Shown here: in pieces, positions 23,345 to 35,399 of the stretch
How the letters are laid out: each line of letters opens with the position of its first letter
Numbering within the stretch: the stretch's first letter is position 1
Assembly (NCBI GenBank): GCA_963693315.1
Contig: OY856186.1
Span: 280,126,220-280,190,219, forward strand
DNA length: 64,000 bases
Source of the DNA: Diogma glabrata
Lineage: Eukaryota > Arthropoda > Insecta > Diptera > Cylindrotomidae
Reading direction: 5' to 3'
Position numbers and translations under genes: made by a program
The notes under the pieces: model-generated
Seen by the model: the letters and a program-made list of their open reading frames with translations, nothing else
Told to the model about the DNA's origin: nothing
The model's database searches: none

Positions 23345-25350
23345 CTTCCGGTCTAAACATCACCCCTATTTTCTATGACGAACTCCATGGATCTGCTGTT
23401 AGGCATTGCTTCAAGAGGTGGCTCAGCTTTTGCTGATGCTCCTTTGAACACAGGTCAGCCTTCTTCTTAGTCCATCAAGACCTCGATGTAGGTTTTCTTT
23501 GAAGCAACCATGACCAGTAAGAAACTGAGTCAAATAGAAATTCACCAAACAATGGTTTCTCGTCAACCACTCTTTAATAGATGAGATCAGACGATATGTC
23601 CATCGCTCTTTTGTCGAGTTTTGCTATCATTTTTACCATTCATTGAATGTTTCGACAGCTACTCTTTTTATTTTACATACTGTATCATCTGAATCTGTAC
23701 GGTATCATCTGAATCCCTCGTAGGGCATTGAGCCTTTGTACAGTTCCCATTTGGTTTTTGTAGTTTTTCTTTTCCAAAATTTTGACTCAAATTGGATCTG
23801 CATCACGTGGGACCATTGGACCTGCAAATGTGGTCACGTCTACCATAGTAGACCTTATGGTCTCGTAGCATCTACCTAGATGCGCTTTGAAGGATAATCT
23901 AGAATCGATGTTTATATCCAAGTACCTAAGAGCTGGTTGAGAGATTATTGGTTGGTAACCCACTTCCACCGTTACACTCTCTATTTTGTTTCTATCACTA
24001 ATAAGGACCACTTCTGTTTTGTGCTCTGCTAGTTGTCATCAGCAGCTAACCATTGATGTATATATTCCTTATGGTTCTGTTGCAAATCTCCATGATATCC
24101 TTCCTGTATTTTGAAACGTTACGATTTTGGCTTCTTACGGCACGGCAGTCACGGGACCGCCATTTATAAAACCTTGAGGCATCCCACTAGTTACAGCATT
24201 CAAATTTATTCCCTCGTTCGTGTTATACATCAAAACTTCTACGGTTGAAGTAACTACCTACTATTTCTAGCACGTATTGTGATAACTGAGTTAATCGGGG
24301 TTTTCTCGCGTTAAACGTGGTGTTCACCATGTTCCAACTGTGATTTCCTTACTGTTAGCTCATATACAATAACTTGATAGTTGCTGTATGTGAAGTCCTT
24401 ACTTACGCTCCATGTCACAACTTTATTTACTACACAGTCTCTCCTAAATGTAAGATCGATTATCGAATTTGCAGATCCCCTACGAAAGGTTGACGCTTTT
24501 CTTATATTCATTACTACTAGCTGTATAAGGATGCGAATGCTTCTATAGCTCGTTTCACGGGCTTCCCATTCCAGAGTTCATGCGCTAAAGTCACCCCCAA
24601 TTATTAATGGCTTTCTATTCAACTGTGTGCATCTGACGCCCAATGAATATTGTTCAGGTCCTTATACTGCCCACATTATAATGGTGATATCCGCTCCTTT
24701 TCCAATATTGATAGCTGCAAAAGATCTTGTGCAGCTGCACAGTGGCTGAGATTTAACTGGATCACTTTCATTTCCTAAACTTTGATTTCTTTGCCACCTG
24801 ATACATTGGGCAGTTCCGACTGCCAGACATATGGTTTTTAAGTTCATCCCGTTTTTCGAGACAAAGCATCCATTTAGGTCCCTTCCGACAATCCTTGAAG
24901 AAGTGTTCTTCCTCTCCACACCTTTTACAGAGCTCTGATCTGTTGTTATCACAATTACAGTCTGTTGCTCGAGGGTCGAATTCGGAGCATCTAAAGCATC
25001 GTACTGACTCCATTTTTTCTCGAACTTGACATAGCACGCAGCCTACTCTTAATTTGCCAGCTATCATCACCATTTCCGCAACATCAACAGAGAAACTAAC
25101 TTTTGCCAATTGTGTTCCACGGTATGATCTTTTGAGCTTTCCCAACGAAGTCAGACCTTTCCTTTCTGAAATTTTCAAAAGGCTCATATACTTCCTGAGC
25201 TAATGTCTCGAATATGTTCTTAATAACTTTTAAAGTGGTTTGGAACAGAGTTTTCCCATCTAAGTCCTCACCAATAGCATATTTAAGTTGTTGGCCGTAT
25301 GTCGCCGTCCCCTTTGGATTGTAGTTCCAAAAGTAGAGTATACCATTCAC
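23345..25350 (-). mobile_element. R1-clade LINE relic
   Basis: On minus, the ORF1 end (25350-24768) carries zinc knuckles in the R1-type arrangement: RCFRCSEF, then LCKRCGEEEHFFKDC, then CPMY. The endonuclease tail is at 24511-24311 (ASTFRRGSANSIIDLTF). A piece of RT motif (VTSGMPQGF) lies near 24200. The post-RT region is at 24011-23787 (HKTEVVLISDRNKIESVTVEVG, then RYLDINIDSRLSF), and the R1 C terminus at about 23600-23440 (NFYLTQFLTGHGCF). Most of the endonuclease and the RT catalytic core are deleted, and stops are frequent. Confidence 0.75.
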
Positions 25351-25559
25351 CGTTTATCGTATTCGTGACGCCTTCTCACCAAGATCCTTAAGGCTCAGCT
25401 ATCTTTGCCTTTCGAAGGTAATCCGCAAATCGTACTTTCCCTTTTCTGATCAGCAGGGTGTTTTAACGATCTTGCCTCCTACCCGAACGGTGAGTTTTAT
25501 TTTTTATTGCCATCTTCTGTTTTTTTCTATTGACATGCGTCTATTCTATTGACATGCAC

Positions 25560-25905
25560 CTATGACAGTACACTTCAAAATTGACCGTGGTATTCTTTGA
25601 TAGAAGCTAAAAAAATGATTCCTTTGAAATTTTTTGATGAATATCTGTCGGCTTTTGAGGTGTTTTGAGCCGGTTTATATTTTTTACTCCATGATCTCTT
25701 GCATTTAACATTTTTGTAGACAACCCGTTTCTTATCTCCAGTGATGCGCTTTAAAATTGGATTATTTGGTTGACGTTGACACCATATGAGCTTTGAGATT
25801 AAACCTAGGCGTTTCAAATGATCATGAACGGTCGAAAAATTTAATCTCTTAGCGATTTCTCGAGTTTTTGTTTGCATCAATTAATGCCTTTAATGTCTTC
25901 ATCTC
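25560..25905 (-). pseudogene. Mariner transposase relic with internal deletion
   Basis: The minus-strand frame retains TKTREIAKRLNFSTVHDHLKRLGL, split here as the helix-turn-helix region TREIAKRLN..TVHDHLKRLG. It then jumps to LKRITGDKKRVVYKNVK and SWSKKYKPAQ.TSKAD, the start of the mariner DDD domain. The residue after the first catalytic Asp region is altered (TGDKKR for the usual TGDEKW). Roughly the middle third and the C-terminal half are missing. Confidence 0.75.
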
Positions 25906-26941
25906 ACCAAAAAGATTATTTTGTTGATCTACTGTATAATAATAGTATTGAGCAATTTCACGGAGATTCAACAACGTTTTGACTTGACCCCTTTTAATTT
26001 TGATTATTTTTTGTTTATAGATAGTCTTTCATAAATAAAAAATACAAGTTCTCTTAGAAATTTTTTTTTCGACCAGGGGTCTTCACAGGGCGCCCCTCAA
26101 TTTTTTGTTATTTTGTGATGTGAGTGCATTTTGACGAGCGATTGTAGAAAAACTAGTCAATCGATTTTCATAAATGATTTGTCGTTGAATAGGTATTAGA
26201 ACAAAGTGTACACTGTACAAAAATGTACACTGTTAATTTTTTGAAATAATTTTTAACGGTGTAACATAAGAAAAAAACGGTGTAATTGAAGAAAAGATGA
26301 CGCTATGCCTTTTTTTTAAACTAAATTGAAGCTTATTTTATATCTAACAACTTGTGAAAGTTTAGTGCTAGTATTATTTTTTGTTTTAAAGATGAAATTC
26401 ATTGTGCATATGACTGTCGGGAATCAGTTTTTTTTGTTCTGAAGGAAAATTATAAAAATGGCGTTATGAACTAAGAGATTTTTTTTATATTAAATATCAA
26501 ATATTGTATTATCAAATGAACTTATTAAAATATTATAAAATTATATATGTAGTACTATAAATAAAATAAATACAATTGTTAAAAATGATTTACTTATTTT
26601 ACAAACAGAAGTTTCTTTTGAATAGGAAAACAGTTCTGCAATTATTTTCTTTGTATTAGATGGCATAAAAAAATGAAATGTTTATTTATCACTTTTAGTA
26701 ATGACTTATCACTCTTATAAAAAATAATTTGACAGTCTCGACTGCAAACAAAAAAGCCCTACAAATAACTAAATCTATTTAGGAGCTTTTGACTGGAAAA
26801 GAATTATGTTATTATGGAATCATAAAGTAAAAGATTGTATTTTAACATTAAATTACAAATATTTTATTATTGAATAAACTTTTTAAAATGTCACACAAAT
26901 TATATATGTAGGTTAAAGAAAATAAATATAGTTATTAAAAA

Positions 26942-28176
26942 TTATTTACTTATTTTACATTCAAAAGTTTCTTTTGAGTTGGAAAACATTTTTGCAATTA
27001 TTGTCTTAATATTTAATGGTACAAAAGAATGAAATTTTTGAGTTCCACTTATAGCAATCGCATTTTTATATCGATTTTGTAATTTTTCTTTTGTTAACTG
27101 ATATTCATTTTTATCGGCGTATCCAAAGTTCATGGTAGATTCCCATTTCAAAGCCCATTCGAAAAGTTTTTTTGGCGTATCAATAATATTTCTGCTCCCC
27201 ACACTATAACGGTGTGCAGCACGCTTCAGTGTACCACCAATCCCATCGCAAGGTCCCTTTCCATGGCTGGTAGCATGAAAATGTCATTCTGCATCAACCT
27301 TAAAGTCTTTTTAGGTGGTTGTTTATGGTGGTTTATTTTTGTATTGAGAAGGTGCACCGACGGTGTTGTAAATTATTTTCCTAATATTAGAATTTATATG
27401 CGTTCTGATGAATTCAATAAGTTTTGTAATGAAAAGTGATATCCGAAATGAGTATAAAACTTCGGTGCTGTATATATTCACTTGCGGCACTTTTAAAATA
27501 AATGACAAATGGGTGAATAGTAGCTTGTGAATTATTATAATGATAATTATCATTATAATTATAATGATAATTATTATAATGATAAACGAATCCTGAATTA
27601 TGAAGGCGTAGTTTTCAGAAAAATCCCCTTGAACGAAGCACTCTCCTGGTTCTAATTTTTTTTTCTTTCCTCAATGAATGTAGATTGCTGTTTTGCTATA
27701 AAGTTGTGTGGTATCAAAATTTGTAAACGGTAAACAAATTTTTTTATAAATTTTTCTACAGTTTCTATTAAAGTATCCAAATTGCATCGATCAGTGGTAT
27801 TCCATTGTTGATATTTGACTTGAAGGATTCCTTTAACGTCAAAATCATTTAGTAATCTTTCTTCCAGTTGTTGAAGTTTTTTTGAACATTCATTGCACTT
27901 CAAAGTATGACAATCTTCTGTTAATTCACCACATGAAACAAAGTCAATTAATGTTTTATAATTCTGGAAAGCAGCATCAGTAATCCCAGACATCTTAGAG
28001 GGTTGAATCATTAGTTTCCTATTTTGATATATGGTACACACGCACACATTATGAACTCCTTGAGATAATTTTATACATTCTTGTGGTTGAAAGGACATGA
28101 ATTTGGTGAATCCTATTTTCACATCAGGAAACTTATTTTTTAACTCCACATAAGCTTCATTTAATGTACATAGCAA
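26942..28176 (-). pseudogene. Broken transposase-like protein of the long-TIR element
   Basis: Three minus-strand pieces in order look like one ancestral protein. The first (28176-27652) has KIGFTKFMSFQPQECI, VCVCTIYQN, an EDC...CNEC cysteine set and QWNTTDRCNLDT. The second (about 27440-27330) has IRKIIYNTVGAPSQYKN. The third (about 27290-26942) has EWHFHATSHGKGPCDGIGGTLKR followed by IIDTPKKLFEWA and ISGTQKFHSFVPL. I have seen this block order in uncharacterised TE-borne proteins of arthropods and cnidarians, usually with an SDGA..QYKN segment; here SDGA is replaced by TVGA, losing the acidic residue. A catalytic role for that residue is inference. I cannot name the superfamily. Confidence 0.55.
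27528..27586. repeat. ATTATAATGATAATT palindromic microsatellite
   Basis: Alternating ATTATAATGATAATTATC blocks pair with themselves in a perfect AT hairpin inside the long-TIR element. Confidence 0.6.
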
Positions 28177-29202
28177 TTAGTGCTTTTGTGGATTTATGCT
28201 GTAATTGCTCATATTTTCTTTATTGTACATATATAATTTTTATAATATTTTAAAAATTTTATTTAATAATAAAATATTTGATATTTAACATAAAAAAAAA
28301 TCTCTTAGCTTATAACAAAATTCAGAACAAAAAAAACTGATTCCCGACAGTCATATGCACAACGAATTTTATCTTTAAAACAAAAAATAATACTAGCACT
28401 AAACTTTCACAAGTTGTTAGATATCAAATAAGCTTCAATTTAGTTTAAAAAAAAAGGCGTAGCGCCATCTTTTCTTCAATTACATCGTTTTTTTCTTATG
28501 TTACACCGTTAAAAATTATTTCAAAAAATTAACAGTGTACATTTTTAAAAACTTTGTTCTAATGCCTATTTAACGACATATCATTTATGAAAATCGATTG
28601 AGTAGTTTTTCTACAATCGCTCGTCAAAATGCACTCACATCACAAAATAACAAAAAAATGAGGGGCGCCCTGTGAAGACCCCTGGTCGAAAAAAAAAATT
28701 TCTAAGAGAACTTGTATTTTTTATTTATAAAAGACTAAATAAACAAACAAAATAAACAAACAAAAAATCAAAATTAAAAGGGGTCAAGTGAAAATTTCCC
28801 AAAAATTTGCTGAACTTGCGTGAAATTGCTCTAGTATTAAATGATAGTAAGGTTGTTTCAACTCAAAAATATTTACTAATGTTTAAATTTTTTGTAGTAA
28901 TTCCGTGTTTTGGAGTAAGTAATTATGACAATTGCTGGTGGGATTATGGGATATAAATATTAAATACGACAATATTTTACTTGTGGAAGTTCATCATGAA
29001 TTTTCAATTTTGTATTTCGCTTTGTTTGTATGAGTTCATTATTTTTGTTTTATCTGATTAACCTTTTTATAATTGATAACCTTTGAGGTAATTAAAAAAC
29101 ATTATTATTGAAAGTCTCATGATTGTGATTAAGTTTTTTTCTATTCCTATTGATTTATAATAAAAATATAAAATTTCGATGATTAATCATCTTTAAAGCT
29201 AT

Positions 29203-29283
29203 TGTCACGTTTTTCTACTTTCTACGAATTGGCCTAACTCTCAATTCGTCAAACGAATTTCCCAAATCTCTCTCTGTACCCGA
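29203..29283 (+). repeat. Truncated LTR of the gypsy B family
   Basis: TGTCACGTTTTTC, CGAATTGGCCTAACTC and CAATTCGTCAAACG repeat the first 80 bases of the LTR at 29964 with scattered changes, then stop. It is an older copy of the same family, 680 bp from the young insertion. Nothing else was recognised in 28851-29963. Confidence 0.7.
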
Positions 29284-29963
29284 AATGTTTTTTTTTCTCG
29301 ATTGTTTTTGGAATTTGTAACACTTGATATATTACATAGGATGAATTTAATTCTTTTCTTTTTTATTTAAATCTTTAATAATAATAATCTACAGGCTTTT
29401 TCATTCTTAATGATAATAAATATAACAATTTAGCATAGTACTAATTACATAATTTTGATAAAAAATAGATAAGCCTTAAACCTAGAAAAAAATAAAACAA
29501 AAACACGATGTAAAATATATCACAGAAAACTTAATACTATAAACCATTAAGATTCCAGTAATAGTTATTTATTATACAAGGGAATAAAGTAGTAGTTTTT
29601 AGCTCGAGGTTGTTTCGCGTCGGGAGACAAAAAACCGAGAGCTAAAATCTAATATTTTTGCCGTGTATAATACATTATTTTTTTCTGTGACTGGAAAAAT
29701 ATTAATATAATTATTGAAAAAATAATATTGAAAAAATATTACAATATGTATATTCACCATACGAACTTACCTCTAGAAAAAACTAAATGAATTAGTGTGA
29801 CTAGGTCAAGTTCCATAAATTAAGTTTTCAATTTTTCTTGAATAAAAACTTAAAATTAATTTTCACTTTATTTGTCAAAACGAATTATTAACATCAAGAA
29901 GAAAGATGTATAACTTTTCATAAAACCAAAATATTCATAAATGTTCATAAATATTCATAATAT

Positions 29964-30635
29964 TGTAACGTTTTTCCAACCTTCCTTCGAATTGGCCTAA
30001 CTCACAATTCGATAAACGCAATTCCTAATCTCTTCTGAGTTCGATCACTGATTAGTAAGCACAAACACCAGGTTTTATTAAGTATTCAACAACTCAATTG
30101 TTCCACAACAATAGGAAAACAATACAGCAAACAATATTCCTAACTAGAATATTCTCTCAACAGCTTCAGAAACTCCAACGGTTTATTGTAGAAATTTCCA
30201 GTACACCCCGTTCAAAATAATACACAAAATATTTCTACTCAATAACACTTATAACTTTATTACACTTATAACTTTACACAAAAACTAATTTAAAGATCAC
30301 TTTTATAATTTTAACTTCACTATCGCAGGTTTAAAATAAAACTAATTCAAAACTACAAGAGGTAGTTTTCTTATATAGCTTCTGCAATACTTCTAGATAA
30401 TTCGACATCACTTTCCAGAAACCTTGAGAAAATATTAGAATATTCGATTATTTTACGTTATGTTGATTTGATTCATAAAATTGTTTATGTTGACCCTATT
30501 TCTAAGAAGAAGACAACAACAACAATATTCATTTCATTAATTTGTTTGTTGTGTTTTGTTGATTTTATTTTCCTGGAAGTGACCGTAATCGTCTAGATCT
30601 TGTGTAATCGTCTAGATTTGTCTGTACTCGTAACA
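29964..30635 (-). repeat. 3' LTR of gypsy B
   Basis: It is 672 bp and is bounded TGTAACG and GTAACA on +. It differs from the other LTR by only about ten visible substitutions and a few short indels, which indicates recent insertion. Confidence 0.9.
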
Positions 30636-30898
30636 TTACCCTCCACTTAAGCCTGTTCGTCCCGAACAGGATCTAGATCTCTCCTCCAATTGTTGAATCC
30701 AAACATGTTTTTTCCTTTTCTATTTCCCAGGCTGTTTAGAACTACTTCCGGTCCCTTTCTAAGTCCTTGGCCATTACTTTGTTCTATGTCAGCGCACCGT
30801 GATGAGTATGGATTCTCATTATCTCTTAAGTGCTCCTTATCTCTTCCCTTTGAGTGTTTCACACTGCCATGTCCCTGAACCATTCTCATTTTCAGCTG

Positions 30899-33023
30899 CT
30901 ATTCGTTTCCATTTGAAGCTATTTGAACCGCTTCATTTACATTGCTCACTTCGTACTGGACCTGAGCTTGTTTCGTTTTTAACTTTCGGCGTTTGTTCAA
31001 ACGTCTGCGTCGGTTGACGTTTCTTTCCGTCATCTGTTTGGATGATGGTTCTGGATTTTCATCTACACTGCATGGTTTCTCATCGCTGCCAATATCTGTT
31101 GACTCTGCCTTATTCACAAGTAGTGGCATCTGAACATTATTAACCTTTAGGATCCCACATCCAAAATCGAAGACTAGTCCCTTCGCCTTCATGAAGTCCA
31201 TCCCTAAAATGACTTCATCCATAATGTCTGCCACTAGCACCTCTTGTTGGTAGCAGTTATTTCCCAATTTTATTTCAGCGATTCTTTTACCTTCTATTTC
31301 AGCGCATTCTCCAGTTACTGTTTGGAGTTTCAATCCATCTGATGGTTCCAAAACACCGTCAATTAAACCTTTGCGAACGAATGTTCGAGCTGAACCTGTA
31401 TCCAGTGTCATGAAGCAACCTTTACCTTCAAGTTGTCCGTTGATACCCAAGCTTTCACCATTTACTACAATTCTTGAAATTGGAATGTAGGCTGCATTCT
31501 CCTCACTTTTTGGCTTTGCAGTTGCCCCTTCAACAGACTTCCGTTGAATAGGAGACGAAGATCTATCACGCTTCCTGTTCCAGCAGTCCTGTGAAATATG
31601 ACCCGATTTTCTACATATCCAACACAAGACTTTCCTACTGCTACTCCTGAACACTCCATGCTGCTTGTCTTCGATTGCCATATTCTTCGCAGAAAACGAC
31701 GATCTATCTGCTTTTTTAGTTTTCCTGCACTCCCGTGCCATGTGACCCTCTTCGTCACATACCCAGCATCTGATGTCGCTTCCACTTCTGTGTGCCAATA
31801 CTTTGATGTTCCCCTCTACATTCCTTTTTCTGCATCCACCAGATGGCATACACATCCTCTGTACCATCTCATATTGCATTGCGTATGCGACAGTTTCATG
31901 GAAAGTCGCCTTAGGTGTAGTTATTACTTTGATCCTGGTTTCTGGATCTCGGATACCATCTGTAAAAGCCTCGATCTTCATTTTCTCCATAAAATACGGT
32001 GGAGCATTCGAGTGTGCCAAATGTACAAGCCGTTCTACTGCCGAAGAATAGTCCTCAAGGCTTTCCCCATTCCGTTGCAAGCGACCTTTTAACTCGATTC
32101 TGTATAATTCCTTTTTATGGTCGCTACCATATTTACGTTCCAATGCATTCATCACCTCTGCATAACTTTTCCGATCATTTTCCGGCACTACCTGTAATGT
32201 TTCAGCTGCTTCACCCTTTAGCGCAACTATTAATGCAGCAAGACGATTTTCTGCATTCCAAACATTCTGGTCTGCTGCTGTCTCAAACTGGAACTTAAAG
32301 ATGCCGAAAGATGTGGTTCCGTCATACGATGGTGGTTTCAATTTAATATTAGCTACTTGCTGCACCACCTGGGAAGTAACTTTAGTTGTCTCAACATCCT
32401 GCAACCGTTTTTCGAAATCATCAACTTTGGAAAGTACCTTTTTGTTTTCGTCAAGCACTTTTTGTTCTAATTCTTGAATATCGTTTTGAATCTTCTCGAC
32501 TTTTCCATCGAATGCCGTTGACATTTGTAAAAGTTTCTCATCCATAATTTGTTTGACTTCATCGCGACTCATAGCAATGTTTGTGTTTATTGCTTCTAAC
32601 TGTTGATTGATGTTACTGATTTCTTTTTTTATTTGCAGCCAATTGTTGATTGATGTTGCAACTAATTTCTTCCTTGGTTGTAGCCAAACTTTGATTCATT
32701 TCCTCTTTATTGAGAACCATGTTAGCATACATCTGATTCATGCTCAAATTCATTTGTTGCATCATGGCCATTAACTGCGTAAAATCGAAATTTGCAGGTG
32801 GCAATGAAGATGTTGTTTCCGCAACAAAACTTTTGTCCTCATCAACTGAATCAGTATTTGTTGTAACAATTCCAAACTGGTAACGTTCCACGTCCATTCC
32901 ATTGGCTTCCTTACCTTGTCGAAGCCGTAGCATTAATTCAGTTTTGTTTCCGCTTGTTGACAATCCACGTTGTTCTAGTTCCTTCTTTAACTCAGGAACT
33001 TTTAAATCACTTAAGAAAACCAT
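30899..33023 (-). pseudogene. Gypsy B Gag-protease with SAP domain, one frameshift
   Basis: Two open segments (33023-32613 and 32572-30899) join through one slip in an A7 run near 32630. This gives a protein of about 700 aa. Residues about 4-35 (LKVPELKKELEQRGLS then GNKTELMLRLR) fit an SAP domain, a DNA-binding helix-extended-helix fold. A coiled-coil-like region follows, then a Gag core (FKFQFETAADQN, GEAAETLQVVPE, YRIELKGRLQRNGESLEDY). Two CCHC knuckles follow (CWVCDEEGHMAREC, CWICRKSGHISQDC), then the aspartic protease (FMTLDTGSARTFV and VILGMDFM). The tail is basic (NRRRRLNKRRKLK) and ends where RT should begin. If the A7 slip is a sequencing error, the copy could be intact. Confidence 0.8.
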
Positions 33024-33057
33024 TATAAACAGCTAACTAATCCGCCGATGTCACCAA

Positions 33058-33730
33058 TGTTACGTTTTTCCAACCTTCCTTCGAATTGGCCTAACTCACA
33101 ATTCGATAAACGCAATTCCCAATCTCTTCTGAGTTCGATCACTGATTAGTAAGCACAAACACCAGGTTTTATTAAGTATTCAACAACTCAATTGTTCCAC
33201 AACAATAGGAAAACAATACAGCAAACAATACTCCTAACTAGAATATTCTCTCAACAGCTTCAGAAACTCCAACGGTTTATTGTAGAAATTTCCAGTACAC
33301 CACGTTCAAAATAATACACAAAATATTTCTACTCAATAACACTTATAACTTTATTACACTTATAACTTTACACAAAAACTGATTTAAAGATCACTTTTAT
33401 AATTTTAACTTCACTATCGCAGGTTTAAAATAAAACTAATTCAAAACTACAAGAGGTAATTTTCTTATATAGCTTCTGCAATACTTCTAGATAATTCGAA
33501 ATCACTTTCCAGAAACCTTGAGAAAATATTAGAATATTCGATTATTTTACGTTATGTTGATTTGATTCATAAAATCGTTTATGTTGACCCTATTTCTAAG
33601 AAGAAGACAACAACAACAATATTCATTTCATTAATTTGTTTGTTGTGTTTTGTTGATTTTATTTTCCTGGAAGTGACCGTAATCGTCTAGATCTTTCTGT
33701 AATCGTCTAGTTTTTTCTGTACTCGTAACA
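33058..33730 (-). repeat. 5' LTR of gypsy B
   Basis: It is 673 bp and bounded by TGTTACG and GTAACA on +. Immediately inside it, read on minus, is TTGGTGACATCGGCGG, the likely primer-binding region; I could not assign the tRNA. Confidence 0.9.
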
Positions 33731-33734
33731 ATAT

Positions 33735-34399
33735 TCATCATTTATGTGTATATTTATGTGTATCTATCCGGGAAAATAGTACACACCTTTTTCCCGGGGA
33801 AAAAAGTATTTAATGTAAAGTGAAATTTTTGTACCTGTTAACAGAAGTTAAATGTTAAACTTTTTTCCTGTCACAGAAAACAATCTATTTTTGTAACACA
33901 TGCACAAAAATATGCAATTTTGTACTAGAATAAAATACAAGAAAAAACTACTTTTCTGCACATATGACCACAAAATATTTTGTGCACGGGCAAGCACGCC
34001 GCCTGCATGTGAGATTTGTAGTTAAATCTATTCATATATCTATCTATATATAATATTTTTATAGCACTAAAATATCAAAATAATAATTTAAATAACTTAA
34101 CATAAAGTAAAAACAACTTAAACACATTGCATCATTTGAATTACAAGAAAAAACAATTTATTTAGGTTCTCAAAGTTTACATATTTGACAGCTTAGTTGG
34201 ATTACTATGTGTTGTTTTAGTTGGATTCTTATGTTTATTTTTTCGAGCTAGTATAATTTACAACTATTACAGCGAAGATGGCGCACTTTAATTATTTAAA
34301 AATCTTAAATTTGTTTATAACTTTGTTAAATAAATGATTAAATGAACAATTAAATAAATATTTATAAATTTTATGCACTTGTTACAAAAAATAGTATGT
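33735..34399. other. AT-rich stretch without recognised genes
   Basis: It contains a short CCGGGAAAA/TTTTTCCCGG inverted pair (33768-33800) and little else that I can support. Confidence 0.45.
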
Positions 34400-34474
34400 A
34401 TTACTAGTGCGAATAACGCGAGTTATTTGACGCAAACTAACTCTTGTTTGGAAAATGCATTCGCACTAGTAATA
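34400..34474. repeat. 75-bp foldback with 15-bp perfect ends
   Basis: ATTACTAGTGCGAAT (34400-34414) and its reverse complement (34459-34473) flank 44 bases. It is likely a miniature foldback element. Confidence 0.7.
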
Positions 34475-34527
34475 CAATCTACTATTGTATTTCTTGCCGA
34501 TTATATAGAATCGTAGCAATATTAGCC

Positions 34528-34626
34528 GCGTTCGATTTGTCTGAAACAACTGAATAATATGAAAAATTGTATGCAATTGTTGTTGCTTTTTTCAGTTTAT
34601 TCAATTATTTCAGTCAAATCGAACGC
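34528..34626. repeat. 99-bp foldback
   Basis: GCGTTCGATTTG.CTGAAA... at the left pairs with TTTCAG.CAAATCGAACGC at the right. It is a separate miniature element just after the previous foldback. Confidence 0.7.
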
Positions 34627-34904
34627 ACCAATTATAATATACGACGCGTTACAAAAACCGATTGAGCTGTTTGTTTTCGCTCACGAGACCAACAAAATCA
34701 GAAATGTAACTAATTAAATATTAAAATGAAAAAGTGAAAAGCAAAACGTGATGAAAGTGTTTTTTGATGACTATGAGTGTATCAAGGTAACGACGACGGT
34801 CTTGCATGCCGCTTGCCGCTTTGCGAGTTTAGTTTAGCCGTTTGTTGATTCATTATTTGAAAATAAATAAAATTTTAATTTTGGGGCTTGGAAACTCGTG
34901 GTGA

Positions 34905-35395
34905 AGATCCTTGATAATCATTAGTCGAGGGGTTATAGTGGATAGGGTTGCATTGGTGATCAATAGGTCGATTTGGGGCGCACTATATCCAATTTGGTTT
35001 GTTTTTGCTTGCGTTTTTATTTCTTCCTATATAATAGGTATCTCCCCTCTTACTTTTGGACTATTGGTATTGCTTGCTTGAGGAAACGAGCCTCATATAA
35101 CTCTATATGTGGGCTTTATTCATTAAGTAAGACAGTGCGTTACACGATTAAGAAATATTCCCCTAACTGGATTATTTGCGAAACAATTTTAGTTGTACTC
35201 GTGCAAATTTTTATAAAATATTTGCCTTTTGTTCTTTTAATTTATTTTTATTTCCGTTATCTTATCATTCAATATTGGCCTATGTCATATTTTATAATGT
35301 GATAGGATTTATTATTTGCACACATTTTATTAGATAAAAATGGTACAACTCGATGACTTTTTTTTTCTTGCGCAAAATATTTGTGGACCAGCCTT
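34905..35395 (+). mobile_element. 5' fragment of LINE family A
   Basis: The block ATATTGGCCTATGTCATATTTTATAATGTGATAGGATTTAT at about 35270-35310 and the GGATTATT.GC segment repeat the LINE A 5' UTR. A start codon at 35340 then opens a frame with LAQNICG, corresponding to VQNICG of the endonuclease. It breaks off about 50 bases later where repeat X begins. It is unusual for keeping the 5' rather than the 3' end. Confidence 0.7.
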
Positions 35396-35399
35396 CGTT

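Larger units (their letters stand above)
25925..28850. mobile_element. Element with about 590-bp terminal inverted repeats and a broken unnamed transposase
   Basis: The left arm is about 25925-26520 and the right arm about 28260-28850. They pair over almost their full length, including GAGCAATTTCACG, CTTGACCCCTTTTAATTTTGAT, GGCGCCCTGTGAAGACCCCTGGTCG and GACTGTCGGGAATCAGTTTTTTT. Divergence between the arms is low to moderate. The interior holds minus-strand protein fragments and an AT palindrome near 27530-27585. Confidence 0.85.
29964..33730 (-). mobile_element. Gypsy-like element B, gag-PR only, young insertion
   Basis: LTRs at 29964-30635 and 33058-33730 flank 2.4 kb. The 4-bp word ATAT precedes (29960-29963) and follows (33731-33734) the element. 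Transcription runs on minus. The interior has a purine-rich GTGGAGGG tract next to the downstream LTR and encodes only Gag and protease. RT, RNase H and integrase are absent. Confidence 0.9.

Noticed and set aside
31598..32298. + strand open frames of up to 164 codons over gypsy B
   Set aside because: They are antisense shadows of the Gag-protease gene, which has strong motifs.
34740..34820. ATGAAAGTG... 26-codon frame with AAGGTAACG donor-like site
   Set aside because: It is too short, has no partner exon, and sits among foldback elements.
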